From: Allacma fusca | Lineage: Eukaryota; Arthropoda; Collembola; Symphypleona; Sminthuridae | Direction: 5' to 3' | Length of the DNA: 64,000 bases | NCBI GenBank assembly: GCA_947179485.1 | Contig: OX359248.1 | Coordinates: forward strand, 58,290,386 to 58,354,385 | Shown: in pieces, positions 23,501 through 35,800 of the stretch | Numbering within the stretch: position 1 is the first letter of the stretch | Layout of the letters: every line of letters begins with the position of its first letter | Translations under genes and position numbers: made by a program | The notes under the pieces: model-generated | Told to the model about the DNA's origin: nothing | Seen by the model: only the letters and a program-made list of their open reading frames with translations | Database searches by the model: none

Positions 23501-26500
23501 TCGGGCTGGCTACCAAACCTCAATTCTCGAATTTGAGATGAATTGAAAAACTTTAAACAGCGATGAACATGGCGTGGCGTTTAGGACACTTTTTTAAAGG
23601 TGTTTGCCGAACTCGTCCGAATCTCCTCAAGTTTTGGGATTACACTCGGAGAATCTGCCAAAGATCAATTCTTGAATTTGATATAAATCGAGAAACTTAA
23701 AACAGCGATGAAAATGAGGTCTCGTTGCTGTGGTCACTGTTTAACGTGTTTGCTAAGCTCGTCCAGATCTCTTCAAACTTTGGTAATACACTCGGGCAGG
23801 CTGCCCAAGCTCAATTCTCGAATTTGAGATGAATCGAAAAACTTCAAACATAGCGATGAACGAGGTGGCGTTTAGGACACTTTTTAAGGTGTTTGCTGAA
23901 CTCGTCCGAACCTCCTTTAACTTTAGCACTATACTCGGGCCTTTTGCGAAAGCTTAATTCTCGATTTTGAGATGAATTGAAAAACTTTTGACAAATCGAT
24001 GAAAATGACTTGACGCCCACCTCACTTTTTAAGATGTTTGACGAACTCGTCCGAATCTTCTTAAACTTTGGAAATAAACTCGGGCATTCTGCCAAAGCAC
24101 AATTCTCGAATTTGAGATGAATCGAAAAACTGGAAAAAGCGATTAAAATGAGGTCTCGTTGCTGTGGTCACTGTTTAACGCGTTTGCTAAGCTCATCCGA
24201 ATCTCGTTAAACTTTGACAATACACTCAGGCAGTCTTCCAAAGATCAATTCTCGAATTTGAGATGAATTGAAAAACTTTAAACATAGCGATGAACATGAC
24301 AAGGCGTTTAGGACACTTTTTAAGGTGTTTGCCGAATTTCTCCGAACCTCCTTTAACTTTGGCAATACACGGGCATTCTGCGAAAGCTCAATTCTCGAAT
24401 TTGAGATGAATTAAAGAACTGGAAAAAGCGATGAAAATGACGTGACGCTCAGGTCACTTTTTAACGTGTTTGCCGAACTCGTCCGAATCTCCTTAAACTT
24501 TGGTAATACACTCAGGCAGGCTGCCAAAGCTGAATTCTCGAATTTGAGATGAATTGAAGAACTTTAGACAGCGATGAAAATGAGGTCTCGTTGCTGTGGT
24601 CACTGTTTAACGCGTTTGCTAAGCTCGTCCGAATCTCTTTAAGCTATGGTAATACATTTGGGCAGGCTGCCAAGGCTCAATTCTCGAATTTATGATGAAT
24701 TGAAAAACTTTGGAAAAGGCGATGAAAATGACGTGACGCTCAGGTCACTTTTTAAGGTGTTTGACGAACTCTTCCGAATCTCCTTAAACTTTGGTAATAC
24801 ACTCGGGCAGTCTGCCAAAGCTCTTCTCAAATTTGGGATGAATTGAAATTTTTTGAAAAAAGCGATGAAAATGACGTGACGCTCAGGTCACTTTTTAAGG
24901 TGTTTGCCGAACTCGTCCGAATCTCCTTAAACTTTGGTAATACACTCGGGCAGGCTGCCAAAGGTCAATTCTCGAATTTGAGATGAATCGAAAAACTTTA
25001 AACAGCGATGAAAATGAGGTCTCGTTGCTGTGGTCACTGTTTAACGCGTTTGCTAAGCTCGTCCGAATCTCTTTAAGCTATGGTAATACACTCGGGCTGG
25101 CTACCAAACCTCAATTCTCGAATTTGAGATGAATTGAAGAACTTTAGACAGCGATGAAAATGAGGTCTCGTTGCTGTGGTCACTGTTTAACGCGTTTGCT
25201 AAGCTCGTCCGGATCTCTTTAAGCTATGGTAATACATTTGGGCAGGCTGCCAAGGCTCAATTCTCGAATTTATGATGAATTGAAAAACTTTGGAAAAGGC
25301 GATGAAAATGACGTGACGCTCAGGTCACTTTTTAAGGTGTTTGACGAACTCTTCCGAATCTCCTTAAACTTTGGTAATACACTCGGGCAGTCTGCCAAAG
25401 CTCTTCTCAAATTTGGGATGAATTGAAATTTTTTGAAAAAAGCGATGAAAATGACGTGACGCTCAGGTCACTTTTTAAGGTGTTTGCCGAACTCGTCCGA
25501 ATCTCCTTAAACTTTGGTAATACACTCGGGCAGGCTGCCAAAGGTCAATTCTCGAATTTGAGATGAATCGAAAAACTTTAAACAGCGATGAAAATGAGGT
25601 CTCGTTGCTGTGGTCACTGTTTAACGCGTTTGCTAAGCTCGTCCGAATCTCTTTAAGCTATGGTAATACATTTGGGCAGGCTGCCAAGGCTCAATTCTCG
25701 AATTTATGATGAATTGAAAAACTGGAAAAGGCGATGAAAATGACGTGACGCTCAGGTCACTTTTTAAGGTGTTTGACGAACTCTTCCGAATCTCCTTAAA
25801 CTTTGGTAATAAACTCGGGCAGTCTGCCAAAGCTCTTCTCAAATTTGGGATGAATTGAAATTTTTTGAAAAAAGCGATGAAAATGACGTGACGCTCAGGT
25901 CACTTTTTAAGGTGTTTGCCGAACTCGTCCGAATCTCCTTAAACTTTGGTAATACACTCGGGCAGGCTGCCAAAGGTCAATTATCGAATTTGAGATGAAT
26001 CGAAAAACTTTAAACAGCGATGAAAATGAGGTCTCGTTGCTGTGGTCACTGTTTAACGCGTTTGCTAAGCTCGTCCGAATCTCTTTAAGCTATGGTAACA
26101 CACTCGGGCTGGCTACCAAACCTCAATTCTCGAATTTGAGATGAATTGAAAAACTTTAAACAGCGATGAACATGGCGTGGCGTTTAGGACACTTTTTTAA
26201 AGGTGCTTGCCGAACTCGTCCGAATCTCCTCAAGTTTTGGGATTACACTCGGGCAATCTGCCAAAGATCAATTCTTGAATTTGATATAAATCGAGAAACT
26301 TAAAACAGCGATGAAAATGAGGTCTCGTTGCTGTGGTCACTGTTTAACGTGTTTGCTAAGCTCGTCCAGATCTCTTCAAACTTTGGTAATACACTCGGGC
26401 AGGCTGCCCAAGCTCAATTCTCGAATTTGAGATGAATCGAAAAACTTTTGACAAATCGATGAAAATGACGACGCCCACCTCACTTTTTAAGATGTTTGAC

Positions 26501-26702
26501 GAACTCGTCCGAATCTTCTTAAACTTTGGAAATAAACTCGGGCATTCTGCCAAAGCACAATTCTCGAATTTGAGATGAATCGAAAAACTGGAAAAAGCGA
26601 TTAAAATGAGGTCTCGTTGCTGTGGTCACTGTTTAACGCGTTTGCTAAGCTCATCCGAATCTCGTTAAACTTTGACAATACACTCAGGCAGTTTTCCAAA
26701 GA
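23500..26702 (+). repeat. Mixed HOR region with 4-mer (580-bp) steps
   Basis: A near-canonical unit runs through a5-b4-a6-a7-b1-a1-a2-b2-a3-a4-b3 to about 25.1 kb. The b2-a3-a4-b3 tetramer then repeats with a 580-bp step (b2 anchors GCTATGGTAATACATTTG at about 25080-24640 and 25220). A further b2-a3-a4 set follows, with a shortened a3 (AAACTGGAAAAGGCG). Near 26440 b4 is joined directly to a7, so a6 is deleted, and a7 there has lost two bases (GACGACGCCCACC). Confidence 0.7.
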
Positions 26703-29700
26703 TCAATTCTCGAATTTGAGATGAATTGAAAAACTTTAAACATAGCGATGAACATGACAAGGCGTTTAGGACACTTTTTAAGGTGTTTGCCGAATTTGTC
26801 CGAACCTCCTTTAACTTTGGCAATACACGGGCATTCTGCGAAAGCTCAATTCTCGAATTTGAGATGAATTAAAGAACTGGAAAAGGCGATGAAAATGACG
26901 TGACGCTCAGGTCACTTTTTAACGTGTTTGCCGAACTCGTCCGAATCTCTTTAAACTTTGGTAATACACTCAGGCAGGCTGCCAAAGCTGAATTCTCGAA
27001 TTTGAGATGAATTGAAGAACTTTAGACAGCGATGAAAATGAGGTCTCGTTGCTGTGGTCACTGTTTAACGCGTTTGCTAAGCTCGTCCGAATCTCTTTAA
27101 GCTATGGTAATACATTTGGGCAGGCTGCCAAGGCTCAATTCTCGAATTTATGATAAATTGAAAAACTTTGGAAAAGGCGATGAAAATGACGTGACGCTCA
27201 GGTCACTTTTTAAGGTGTTTGACGAACTCTTCCGAATCTCCTTAAACTTTGGTAATACACTCGGGCAGTCTGCCAAAGCTCTTCTCAAATTTGGGATGAA
27301 TTGAAATTTTTTGAAAAAAGCGATGAAAATGACGTGACGCTCAGGTCACTTTTTAAGGTGTTTGCCGAACTCGTCCGAATCTCCTTAAACTTTGGTAATA
27401 CACTCGGGCAGGCTGCCAAAGGTCAATTCTCGAATTTGAGATGAATCGAAAAACTTTAAACAGCGATGAAAATGAGGTCTCGTTGCTGTGGTCACTGTTT
27501 AACGCGTTTGCTAAGCTCGTCCGAATCTCTTTAAGCTATGGTAATACACTCGGGCTGGCTAACAAACCTCAATTCTCGAATTTGAGATGAATTGAAGAAC
27601 TTTAGACAGCGATGAAAATGAGGTCTCGTTGCTGTGGTCACTGTTTAACGCGTTTGCTAAGCTCGTCCGGATCTCTTTAAGCTATGGTAATACATTTGGG
27701 CAGGCTGCCAAGGCTCAATTCTCGAATTTATGATGAATTGAAAAACTTTGGAAAAGGCGATGAAAATGACGTGACGCTCAGGTCACTTTTTAAGGTGTTT
27801 GACGAACTCTTCTGAATCTCCTTAAACTTTGGTAATACACTCGGGCAGTCTGCCAAAGCTCTTCTCAAATTTGGGATGAATTGAAATTTTTTGAAAAAAG
27901 CGATGAAAATGACGTGACGCTCAGGTCACTTTTTAAGGTGTTTGCCGAACTCGTCCGAATCTCCTTAAACTTTGGTAATACACTCGGGCAGGCTGCCAAA
28001 GGTCAATTATCGAATTTGAGATGAATCGAAAAACTTTAAACAGCGATGAAAATGAGGTCTCGTTGCTGTGGTCACTGTTTAACGCGTTTGCTAAGCTCGT
28101 CCGAATCTCTTTAAGCTATGGTAATACATTTGGGCAGGCTGCCAAGGCTCAATTCTCGAATTTATGATGAATTGAAAAACTGGAAAAGGCGATGAAAATG
28201 ACGTGACGCTCAGGTCACTTTTTAAGGTGTTTGACGAACTCTTCCGAATCTCCTTAAACTTTGGTAATAAACTCGGGCAGTCTGCCAAAGCTCTTCTCAA
28301 ATTTGGGATGAATTGAAATTTTTTGAAAAAAGCGATGAAAATGACGTGACGCTCAGGTCATTTTTTAAGGTGTTTGCCGAACTCGTCCGAATCTCCTTAA
28401 ACTTTGGTAATACACTCGGGCAGGCTGCCAAAGGTCAATTATCGAATTTGAGATGAATCGAAAAACTTTAAACAGCGATGAAAATGAGGTCTCGTTGCTG
28501 TGGTCACTGTTTAACGCGTTTGCTAAGCTCGTCCAAATCTCTTTAAGCTATGGTAATACACTCGGGCTGGCTACCAAACCTCAATTCTCGAATTTGAGAT
28601 GAATTGAAAAACTTTAAACAGCGATGAACATGGCGTGGCGTTTAGGACACTTTTTTAAAGGTGTTTGCCGAACTCGTCCGAATCTCCTCAAGTTTTGGGA
28701 TTACACTCGGGCAATCTGCCAAAGCACAATTCTCGAATTTGATATGAATCCATGAGTCATAGCCGGCAATCCCAAATATTGTACTGCACCCTACAGTCCC
28801 TTTCACTTTTGTTACTCGGCGTTTTGCCATAAATGCCAAGGCCTTTTCTCTTTTCCATACACTTGAATTTTGTCTCTTGAGGAGGTTACTCTGCCCAATT
28901 CACTCCTGAATAAACTTTTACTACGGTTTTTATACTTTGTTGAAATCAATTCATTTTACAAACCATTTCTTGATAAATCATCACAAAAAGCAACAGCGCA
29001 ATTTGCAAATCATATGAGAACAGCGATGTTTGGCCCGGAAACGTTCCAAGCTCATCGCAAAAATTCATTTTAGAGGTGCAACGACGATTAAAAGCTAGTT
29101 GGGGAAAATGGATATCGGGTAAATACCTCTGCGTGGCCCGGAAACGTTCCAAGCTCAACCCGAAACTTCGTTTGGTATGTGCTGGGACTGTTAACAGCAA
29201 GTTGTGTCAATTTTCTAATCAGGTAAATACAGCTCTGTATGGCGCGGGAACGTTCTAACGTCGACGGCAAACGTCGTTTGGGAGGTGTTAGGACTATTAA
29301 AAGCAACTGCGCAATTTGGACATCATGTAAATACAGCGTTGTATGGCCTGGAAACGTTAAAAGCTCATCGTCAAAGTTTGTTTGGAAGGTGTTTCGATGT
29401 TTAAAAGCAAGTTGGAGCAATTTGGGAATCAGGTGAATCCAGCTCCCTTTGGCCTGGGAACGTTCTAACCTCACCTGACGTTTAGGTCACTTGTCAAGGT
29501 GTTTGACGAACTCGTCCGAATCACTTTAAACTCTGTGAATACACACGGGCAGTCTGCTAAAGCTCAATTCTCGAATTTAAGATGCATCGAAAAACTAAAC
29601 ATAGCGATGCAAATGAGGTCAGGTTGCTATGGTCACTGTTTAACGTGTTTTCTGAGCTCATCCGTATCTCGTTAAACTTTGATAATACACTCGGGCAGTC

Positions 29701-32150
29701 TTCCAAAGCTCAATTCTCGAATTTGAGATGAATCGAAAAACTTTAAACAGCGATTAAAATGAGGTCTCGTTGCTGTGGTCACTGTTTAACGCGTTTGCTA
29801 AGCTCGTCCGAATCTCTTTAAGCTATGGTAATACACTCGGGCTGGCTACCAAACCTCAATTCTCGATTTTGAGATGAATTGAAAAACTTTAAACAGCGAT
29901 GAACATGGCGTGGCGTTTAGGACACTTTTTTAAAGGTGTTTGCCGAACTCGTCCGAATCTCCTCAAGTTTTGGGATTACACTCGGGCAATCTGCCAAAGA
30001 TCAATTCTTGAATTTGATATAAATCGAGAAACTTAAAACAGCGATGAAAATGAGGTCTCGTTGCTGTGGTCACTGTTTAACGTGTTTGCTAAGCTCGTCC
30101 AGATCTCTTCAAACTTTGGTAATACACTCGGGCAGGCTGCCCAAGCTCAATTCTCGAATTTGAGATGAATCGAAAAACTTCAAACATAGCGATGAACAAA
30201 GTGGCGTTCAGGACACTTTTTAAGGTGTTTGCCGAACTCGTCCGAACCTCCTTTAACTTTGGCACTACACTCGGGCATTCTGCGAAAGCTTAATTCTCGA
30301 TTTTGAGATGAATTGAAAAACTTTTGACAAATCGATGAAAATGACTTGACGCCCACCTCACTTTTTAAGATGTTTGACGAACTCGTCCGAATCTTCTTAA
30401 ACTTTGGAAATAAACTCGGGCATTCTGCCAAAGCACAATTCTCGAATTTGGGATGAATCGAAAAACTGGAAAAAGCGATTAAAATGAGGTCTCGTTGCTG
30501 TGGTCACTGTTTAACGCGTTTGCTAAGCTCATCCGAATCTCGTTAAACTTTGACAATACACTCAGGCAGTCTTCCAAAGATCAATTCTCGAATTTGAGAT
30601 GAATTGAAAAACTTTAAACATAGCGATGAACATGACAAGGCGTTTAGGACACTTTTTAATGTGTTTGCCGAATTTGTCCGAACCTCCTTTAACTTTGGCA
30701 ATACACGGGCATTCTGCGAAAGCTCAATTCTCGAATTTGAGATGAATTAAAGAACTGGAAAAAGCGATGAAAATGACGTGACGCTCAGGTCACTGTTTAA
30801 CGTGTTTGCTAAGCTCGTCCAGATCTCTTCAAACTTTGGTAATACACTCGGGCAGGCTGCCCAAGCTCAATTCTCGAATTTGAGATGAATCGAAAAACTT
30901 CAAACATAGCGATGAACATGAGGTGGTGTTTAGGACACTTTTTAAGGTGTTTGCCGAACTCGTCCGAGCCTCCTTTAACTTTGGCACTACACTCGGGCAT
31001 TCTGCGAAAGCTTACTTCTCGATTTTGAGATGAATTGAAAAACTTTTGACAAATCGATGAAAATGACTTGACGCCCACCTCACTTTTTAAGATGTTTGAC
31101 GAACTCGTCCGAATCTTCTTAAACTTTGGAAATAAACTCGGGCATTCTGCCAAAGCACAATTCTCGAATTTGGGATGAATCGAAAAACTGGAAAAAGCGA
31201 TTAAAATGAGGTCTCGTTGCTGTGGTCACTGTTTAACGCGTTTGCTAAGCTCATCCGAATCTCGTTAAACTTTGACAATACACTCAGGCAGTCTTCCAAA
31301 GATCAATTCTCGAATTTGAGATGAATTGAAAAACTTTAAACATAGCGATGAACATGACAAGGCGTTTAGGACACTTTTTAAGGTGTTTGCCGAATTTGTC
31401 CGAACCTCCTTTAACTTTGGCAATACACTCGGGCATTCTGCGAAAGCTCAATTCTCGAATTTGAGATGAATTAAAGAACTGGAAAAAGCGATGAAAATGA
31501 CGTGACGCTCAGGTCACGTTTTAACGTGTTTGCCGAACTCGTCCGAATCTCCTTAAACTTTGGTAATACACTCAGGCAGGCTGCCAAAGCTGAATTCTCG
31601 ATTTTGAGATGAATTGAAGAACTTTAGACAGCGATGAAAATGAGGTCTCGTTGCTGTGGTCACTGTTTAACGCGTTTGCTAAGCTCGTCCGAATCTCTTT
31701 AAGCTATGGTAATACATTTGGGCAGGCTGCCAAGGCTCAATTCTCGAATTTATGATGAATTGAAAAACTTTGGAAAAGGCGATAAAAATGACGTGACGCT
31801 CAGGTCACTTTTTAAGGTGTTTGACGAACTCTTCCGAATCTCCTTAAACTTTGGTAATACACTCGGGCAGTCTGCCAAAGCTCTTCTCAAATTTGGGATG
31901 AATTGAATTTTTTTGAAAAAAGCGATGAAAATGACGTGACGCTCAGGTCACTTTTTAAGGTGTTTGCCGAACTCGTCCGAATCTCCTTAAACTTTGGTAA
32001 TACACTCAGGCAGGCTGCCAAAGGTCAATTCTCGAATTTGAGATGAATCGAAAAACTTTAAACAGCGATGAAAATGAGGTCTCGTTGCTGTGGTCACTGT
32101 TTAACGCGTTTGCTAAGCTCGTCCGAATCTCTTTAAGCTATGGTAATACA
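26703..32150 (+). repeat. 5.4-kb segmental duplication, left copy
   Basis: This stretch, including 726-bp block 6, reappears at an offset of 6193 bp. The homologous copy begins in a shared AATTCTCGAATTTGA junction box (26703-26720) and ends near 32150, where this copy reads ACATTTGGGC and the other ACACTCGGGC. Private-looking variants are shared between copies, for example GGCTAACAAACC near 27560, CTCTTCTGAATC near 27810, CAGGTCATTTTTTAAGG near 28360 and GTCCAAATCTC near 28532. I counted about ten single-base differences by eye. Confidence 0.88.
28750..29475 (+). repeat. 726-bp non-satellite block, copy 6
   Basis: Colinear with copy 1 at an offset of 28683 bp and apparently identical to copy 7. 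G/G at the sites equivalent to 479/521 and ACTATTAAAAGC. Its left flank differs from copies 1-5: an a5/a7 chimera (CAATCTGCCAAAGCACAATTC) precedes GATATGAATCC instead of the short b4 monomer. The right flank (truncated A, b5, b3) is unchanged. Confidence 0.9.
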
Positions 32151-32896
32151 TTTGGGCAGGCATCCAAGGCTCAATTCTCGAATTTATGATGAATTGAAAA
32201 ACTTTAGAAAAGGCGATGAAAATGACGTGACGCTCAGGTCACTTTTTAAGTTGTTTGACGAACTCTTCCGAATCTCCTTAAACTTTGGTAATACACTCGG
32301 GCAGTCTGCCAAAGCTCTTCTAATATTTGGGATGAATTGAAATTTTTTGAAAAAAGCGATGAAAATGACGTGACGCTCAGGTCACTTTTTAAGGTGTTTG
32401 CCGAACTCGTCCGAATCTCCTTAAACTTTGGTAATACACTCGGGCAGGCTGCCAAAGGTCAATTCTCGAATTTGAGATGAATCGAAAAACTTTAAACAGC
32501 GATGAAAATGAGGTCTCGTTGCTGTGGTCACTGTTTAACGCGTTTGCTAAGCTCGTCCGAATCTCTTTAAGCTATGGTAATACACTCGGGCTGGCTACCA
32601 AACCTCAATTCTCGAATTTGAGATGAATTGAAAAACTTTAAACAGCGATGAACATGGCGTGGCGTTTAGGACACTTTTTTAAAGGTGTTTGCCGAACTCG
32701 TCCGAATCTCCTCAAGTTTTGGGATTACACTCGGGCAATCTGCCAAAGATCAATTCTTGAATTTGATATAAATCGAGAAACTTAAAACAGCGATGAAAAT
32801 GAGGTCTCGTTGCTGTGGTCACTGTTTAACGTGTTTGCTAAGCTCGTCCAGATCTCTTCAAACTTTGGTAATACACTCGGGCAGGCTGCCCAAGCT
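29476..32896 (+). repeat. Satellite between block 6 and the second segmental copy
   Basis: Order after block 6: truncated A, b5, b3, a5, b4, a6 (with GATGAACAAAGTGGCGTTCAGG), a7, b1, a1 with the 3-bp deletion, then the a2/b4 junction near 30790 as at 18365. There follow a6 (GAGGTGGTGTTTAGG), a7, b1, a1, a2, b2, a3, a4 and on. The last ~750 bp (32151-32896) lie outside the 6193-bp duplication. They hold b2-a3-a4-b3-a5-b4, with GGCATCCAAGG and CTTCTAATATTTGG variants in b2/a3. Confidence 0.75.
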
Positions 32897-35800
32897 CAAT
32901 TCTCGAATTTGAGATGAATTGAAAAACTTTAAACATAGCGATGAAAATGACAAGGCGTTTAGGACACTTTTTAAGGTGTTTGCCGAATTTGTCCGAACCT
33001 CCTTTAACTTTGGCAATACACGGGCATTCTGCGAAAGCTCAATTCTCGAATTTGAGATGAATTAAAGAACTGGAAAAAGCGATGAAAATGACGTGACGCT
33101 CAGGTCACTTTTTAACGTGTTTGCCGAACTCGTCCGAATCTCCTTAAACTTTGGTAATACACTCAGGCAGGCTGCCAAAGCTGAATTCTCGAATTTGAGA
33201 TGAATTGAAGAACTTTAGACAGCGATGAAAATGAGGTCTCGTTGCTGTGGTCACTGTTTAACGCGTTTGCTAAGCTCGTCCGAATCTCTTTAAGCTATGG
33301 TAATACATTTGGGCAGGCTGCCAAGGCTCAATTCTCGAATTTATGATGAATTGAAAAACTTTGGAAAAGGCGATGAAAATGACGTGACGCTCAGGTCACT
33401 TTTTAAGGTGTTTGACGAACTCTTCCGAATCTCCTTAAACTTTGGTAATACACTCGGGCAGTCTGCCAAAGCTCTTCTCAAATTTGGGATGAATTGAAAT
33501 TTTTTGAAAAAAGCGATGAAAATGACGTGACGCTCAGGTCACTTTTTAAGGTGTTTGCCGAACTCGTCCGAATCTCCTTAAACTTTGGTAATACACTCGG
33601 GCAGGCTGCCAAAGGTCAATTCTCGAATTTGAGATGAATCGAAAAACTTTAAACAGCGATGAAAATGAGGTCTCGTTGCTGTGGTCACTGTTTAACGCGT
33701 TTGCTAAGCTCGTCCGAATCTCTTTAAGCTATGGTAATACACTCGGGCTGGCTAACAAACCTCAATTCTCGAATTTGAGATGAATTGAAGAACTTTAGAC
33801 AGCGATGAAAATGAGGTCTCGTTGCTGTGGTCACTGTTTAACGCGTTTGCTAAGCTCGTCCGGATCTCTTTAAGCTATGGTAATACATTTGGGCAGGCTG
33901 CCAAGGCTCAATTCTCGAATTTATGATGAATTGAAAAACTTTGGAAAAGGCGATGAAAATGACGTGACGCTCAGGTCACTTTTTAAGGTGTTTGACGAAC
34001 TCTTCTGAATCTCCTTAAACTTTGGTAATACACTCGGGCAGTCTGCCAAAGCTCTTCTCAAATTTGGGATGAATTGAAATTTTTTGAAAAAAGCGATGAA
34101 AATGACGTGACGCTCAGGTCACTTTTTAAGGTGTTTGCCGAACTCGTCCGAATCTCCTTAAACTTTGGTAATACACTCGGGCAGGCTGCCAAAGGTCAAT
34201 TATCGAATTTGAGATGAATCGAAAAACTTTAAACAGCGATGAAAATGAGGTCTCGTTGCTGTGGTCACTGTTTAACGCGTTTGCTAAGCTCGTCCGAATC
34301 TCTTTAAGCTATGGTAATACATTTGGGCAGGCTGCCAAGGCTCAATTCTCGAATTTATGATGAATTGAAAAACTGGAAAAGGCGATGAAAATGACGTGAC
34401 GCTCAGGTCACTTTTTAAGGTGTTTGACGAACTCTTCCGAATCTCCTTAAACTTTGGTAATAAACTCGGGCAGTCTGCCAAAGCTCTTCTCAAATTTGGG
34501 ATGAATTGAAATTTTTTGAAAAAAGCGATGAAAATGACGTGACGCTCAGGTCATTTTTTAAGGTGTTTGCCGAACTCGTCCGAATCTCCTTAAACTTTGG
34601 TAATACACTCGGGCAGGCTGCCAAAGGTCAATTATCGAATTTGAGATGAATCGAAAAACTTTAAACAGCGATGAAAATGAGGTCTCGTTGCTGTGGTCAC
34701 TGTTTAACGCGTTTGCTAAGCTCGTCCAAATCTCTTTAAGCTATGGTAATACACTCGGGCTGGCTACCAAACCTCAATTCTCGAATTTGAGATGAATTGA
34801 AAAACTTTAAACAGCGATGAACATGGCGTGGCGTTTAGGACACTTTTTTAAAGGTGTTTGCCGAACTCGTCCGAATCTCCTCAAGTTTTGGGATTACACT
34901 CGGGCAATCTGCCAAAGCACAATTCTCGAATTTGATATGAATCCATGAGTCATAGCCGGCAATCCCAAATATTGTACTGCACCCTACAGTCCCTTTCACT
35001 TTTGTTACTCGGCGTTTTGCCATAAATGCCAAGGCCTTTTCTCTTTTCCATACACTTGAATTTTGTCTCTTGAGGAGGTTACTCTGCCCAATTCACTCCT
35101 GAATAAACTTTTACTACGGTTTTTATACTTTGTTGAAATCAATTCATTTTACAAACCATTTCTTGATAAATCATCACAAAAAGCAACAGCGCAATTTGCA
35201 AATCATATGAGAACAGCGATGTTTGGCCCGGAAACGTTCCAAGCTCATCGCAAAAATTCATTTTAGAGGTGCAACGACGATTAAAAGCTAGTTGGGGAAA
35301 ATGGATATCGGGTAAATACCTCTGCGTGGCCCGGAAACGTTCCAAGCTCAACCCGAAACTTCGTTTGGTATGTGCTGGGACTGTTAACAGCAAGTTGTGT
35401 CAATTTTCTAATCAGGTAAATACAGCTCTGTATGGCGCGGGAACGTTCTAACGTCGACGGCAAACGTCGTTTGGGAGGTGTTAGGACTATTAAAAGCAAC
35501 TGCGCAATTTGGACATCATGTAAATACAGCGTTGTATGGCCTGGAAACGTTAAAAGCTCATCGTCAAAGTTTGTTTGGAAGGTGTTTCGATGTTTAAAAG
35601 CAAGTTGGAGCAATTTGGGAATCAGGTGAATCCAGCTCCCTTTGGCCTGGGAACGTTCTAACCTCACCTGACGTTTAGGTCACTTGTCAAGGTGTTTGAC
35701 GAACTCGTCCGAATCACTTTAAACTCTGTGAATACACACGGGCAGTCTGCTAAAGCTCAATTCTCGAATTTAAGATGCATCGAAAAACTAAACATAGCGA

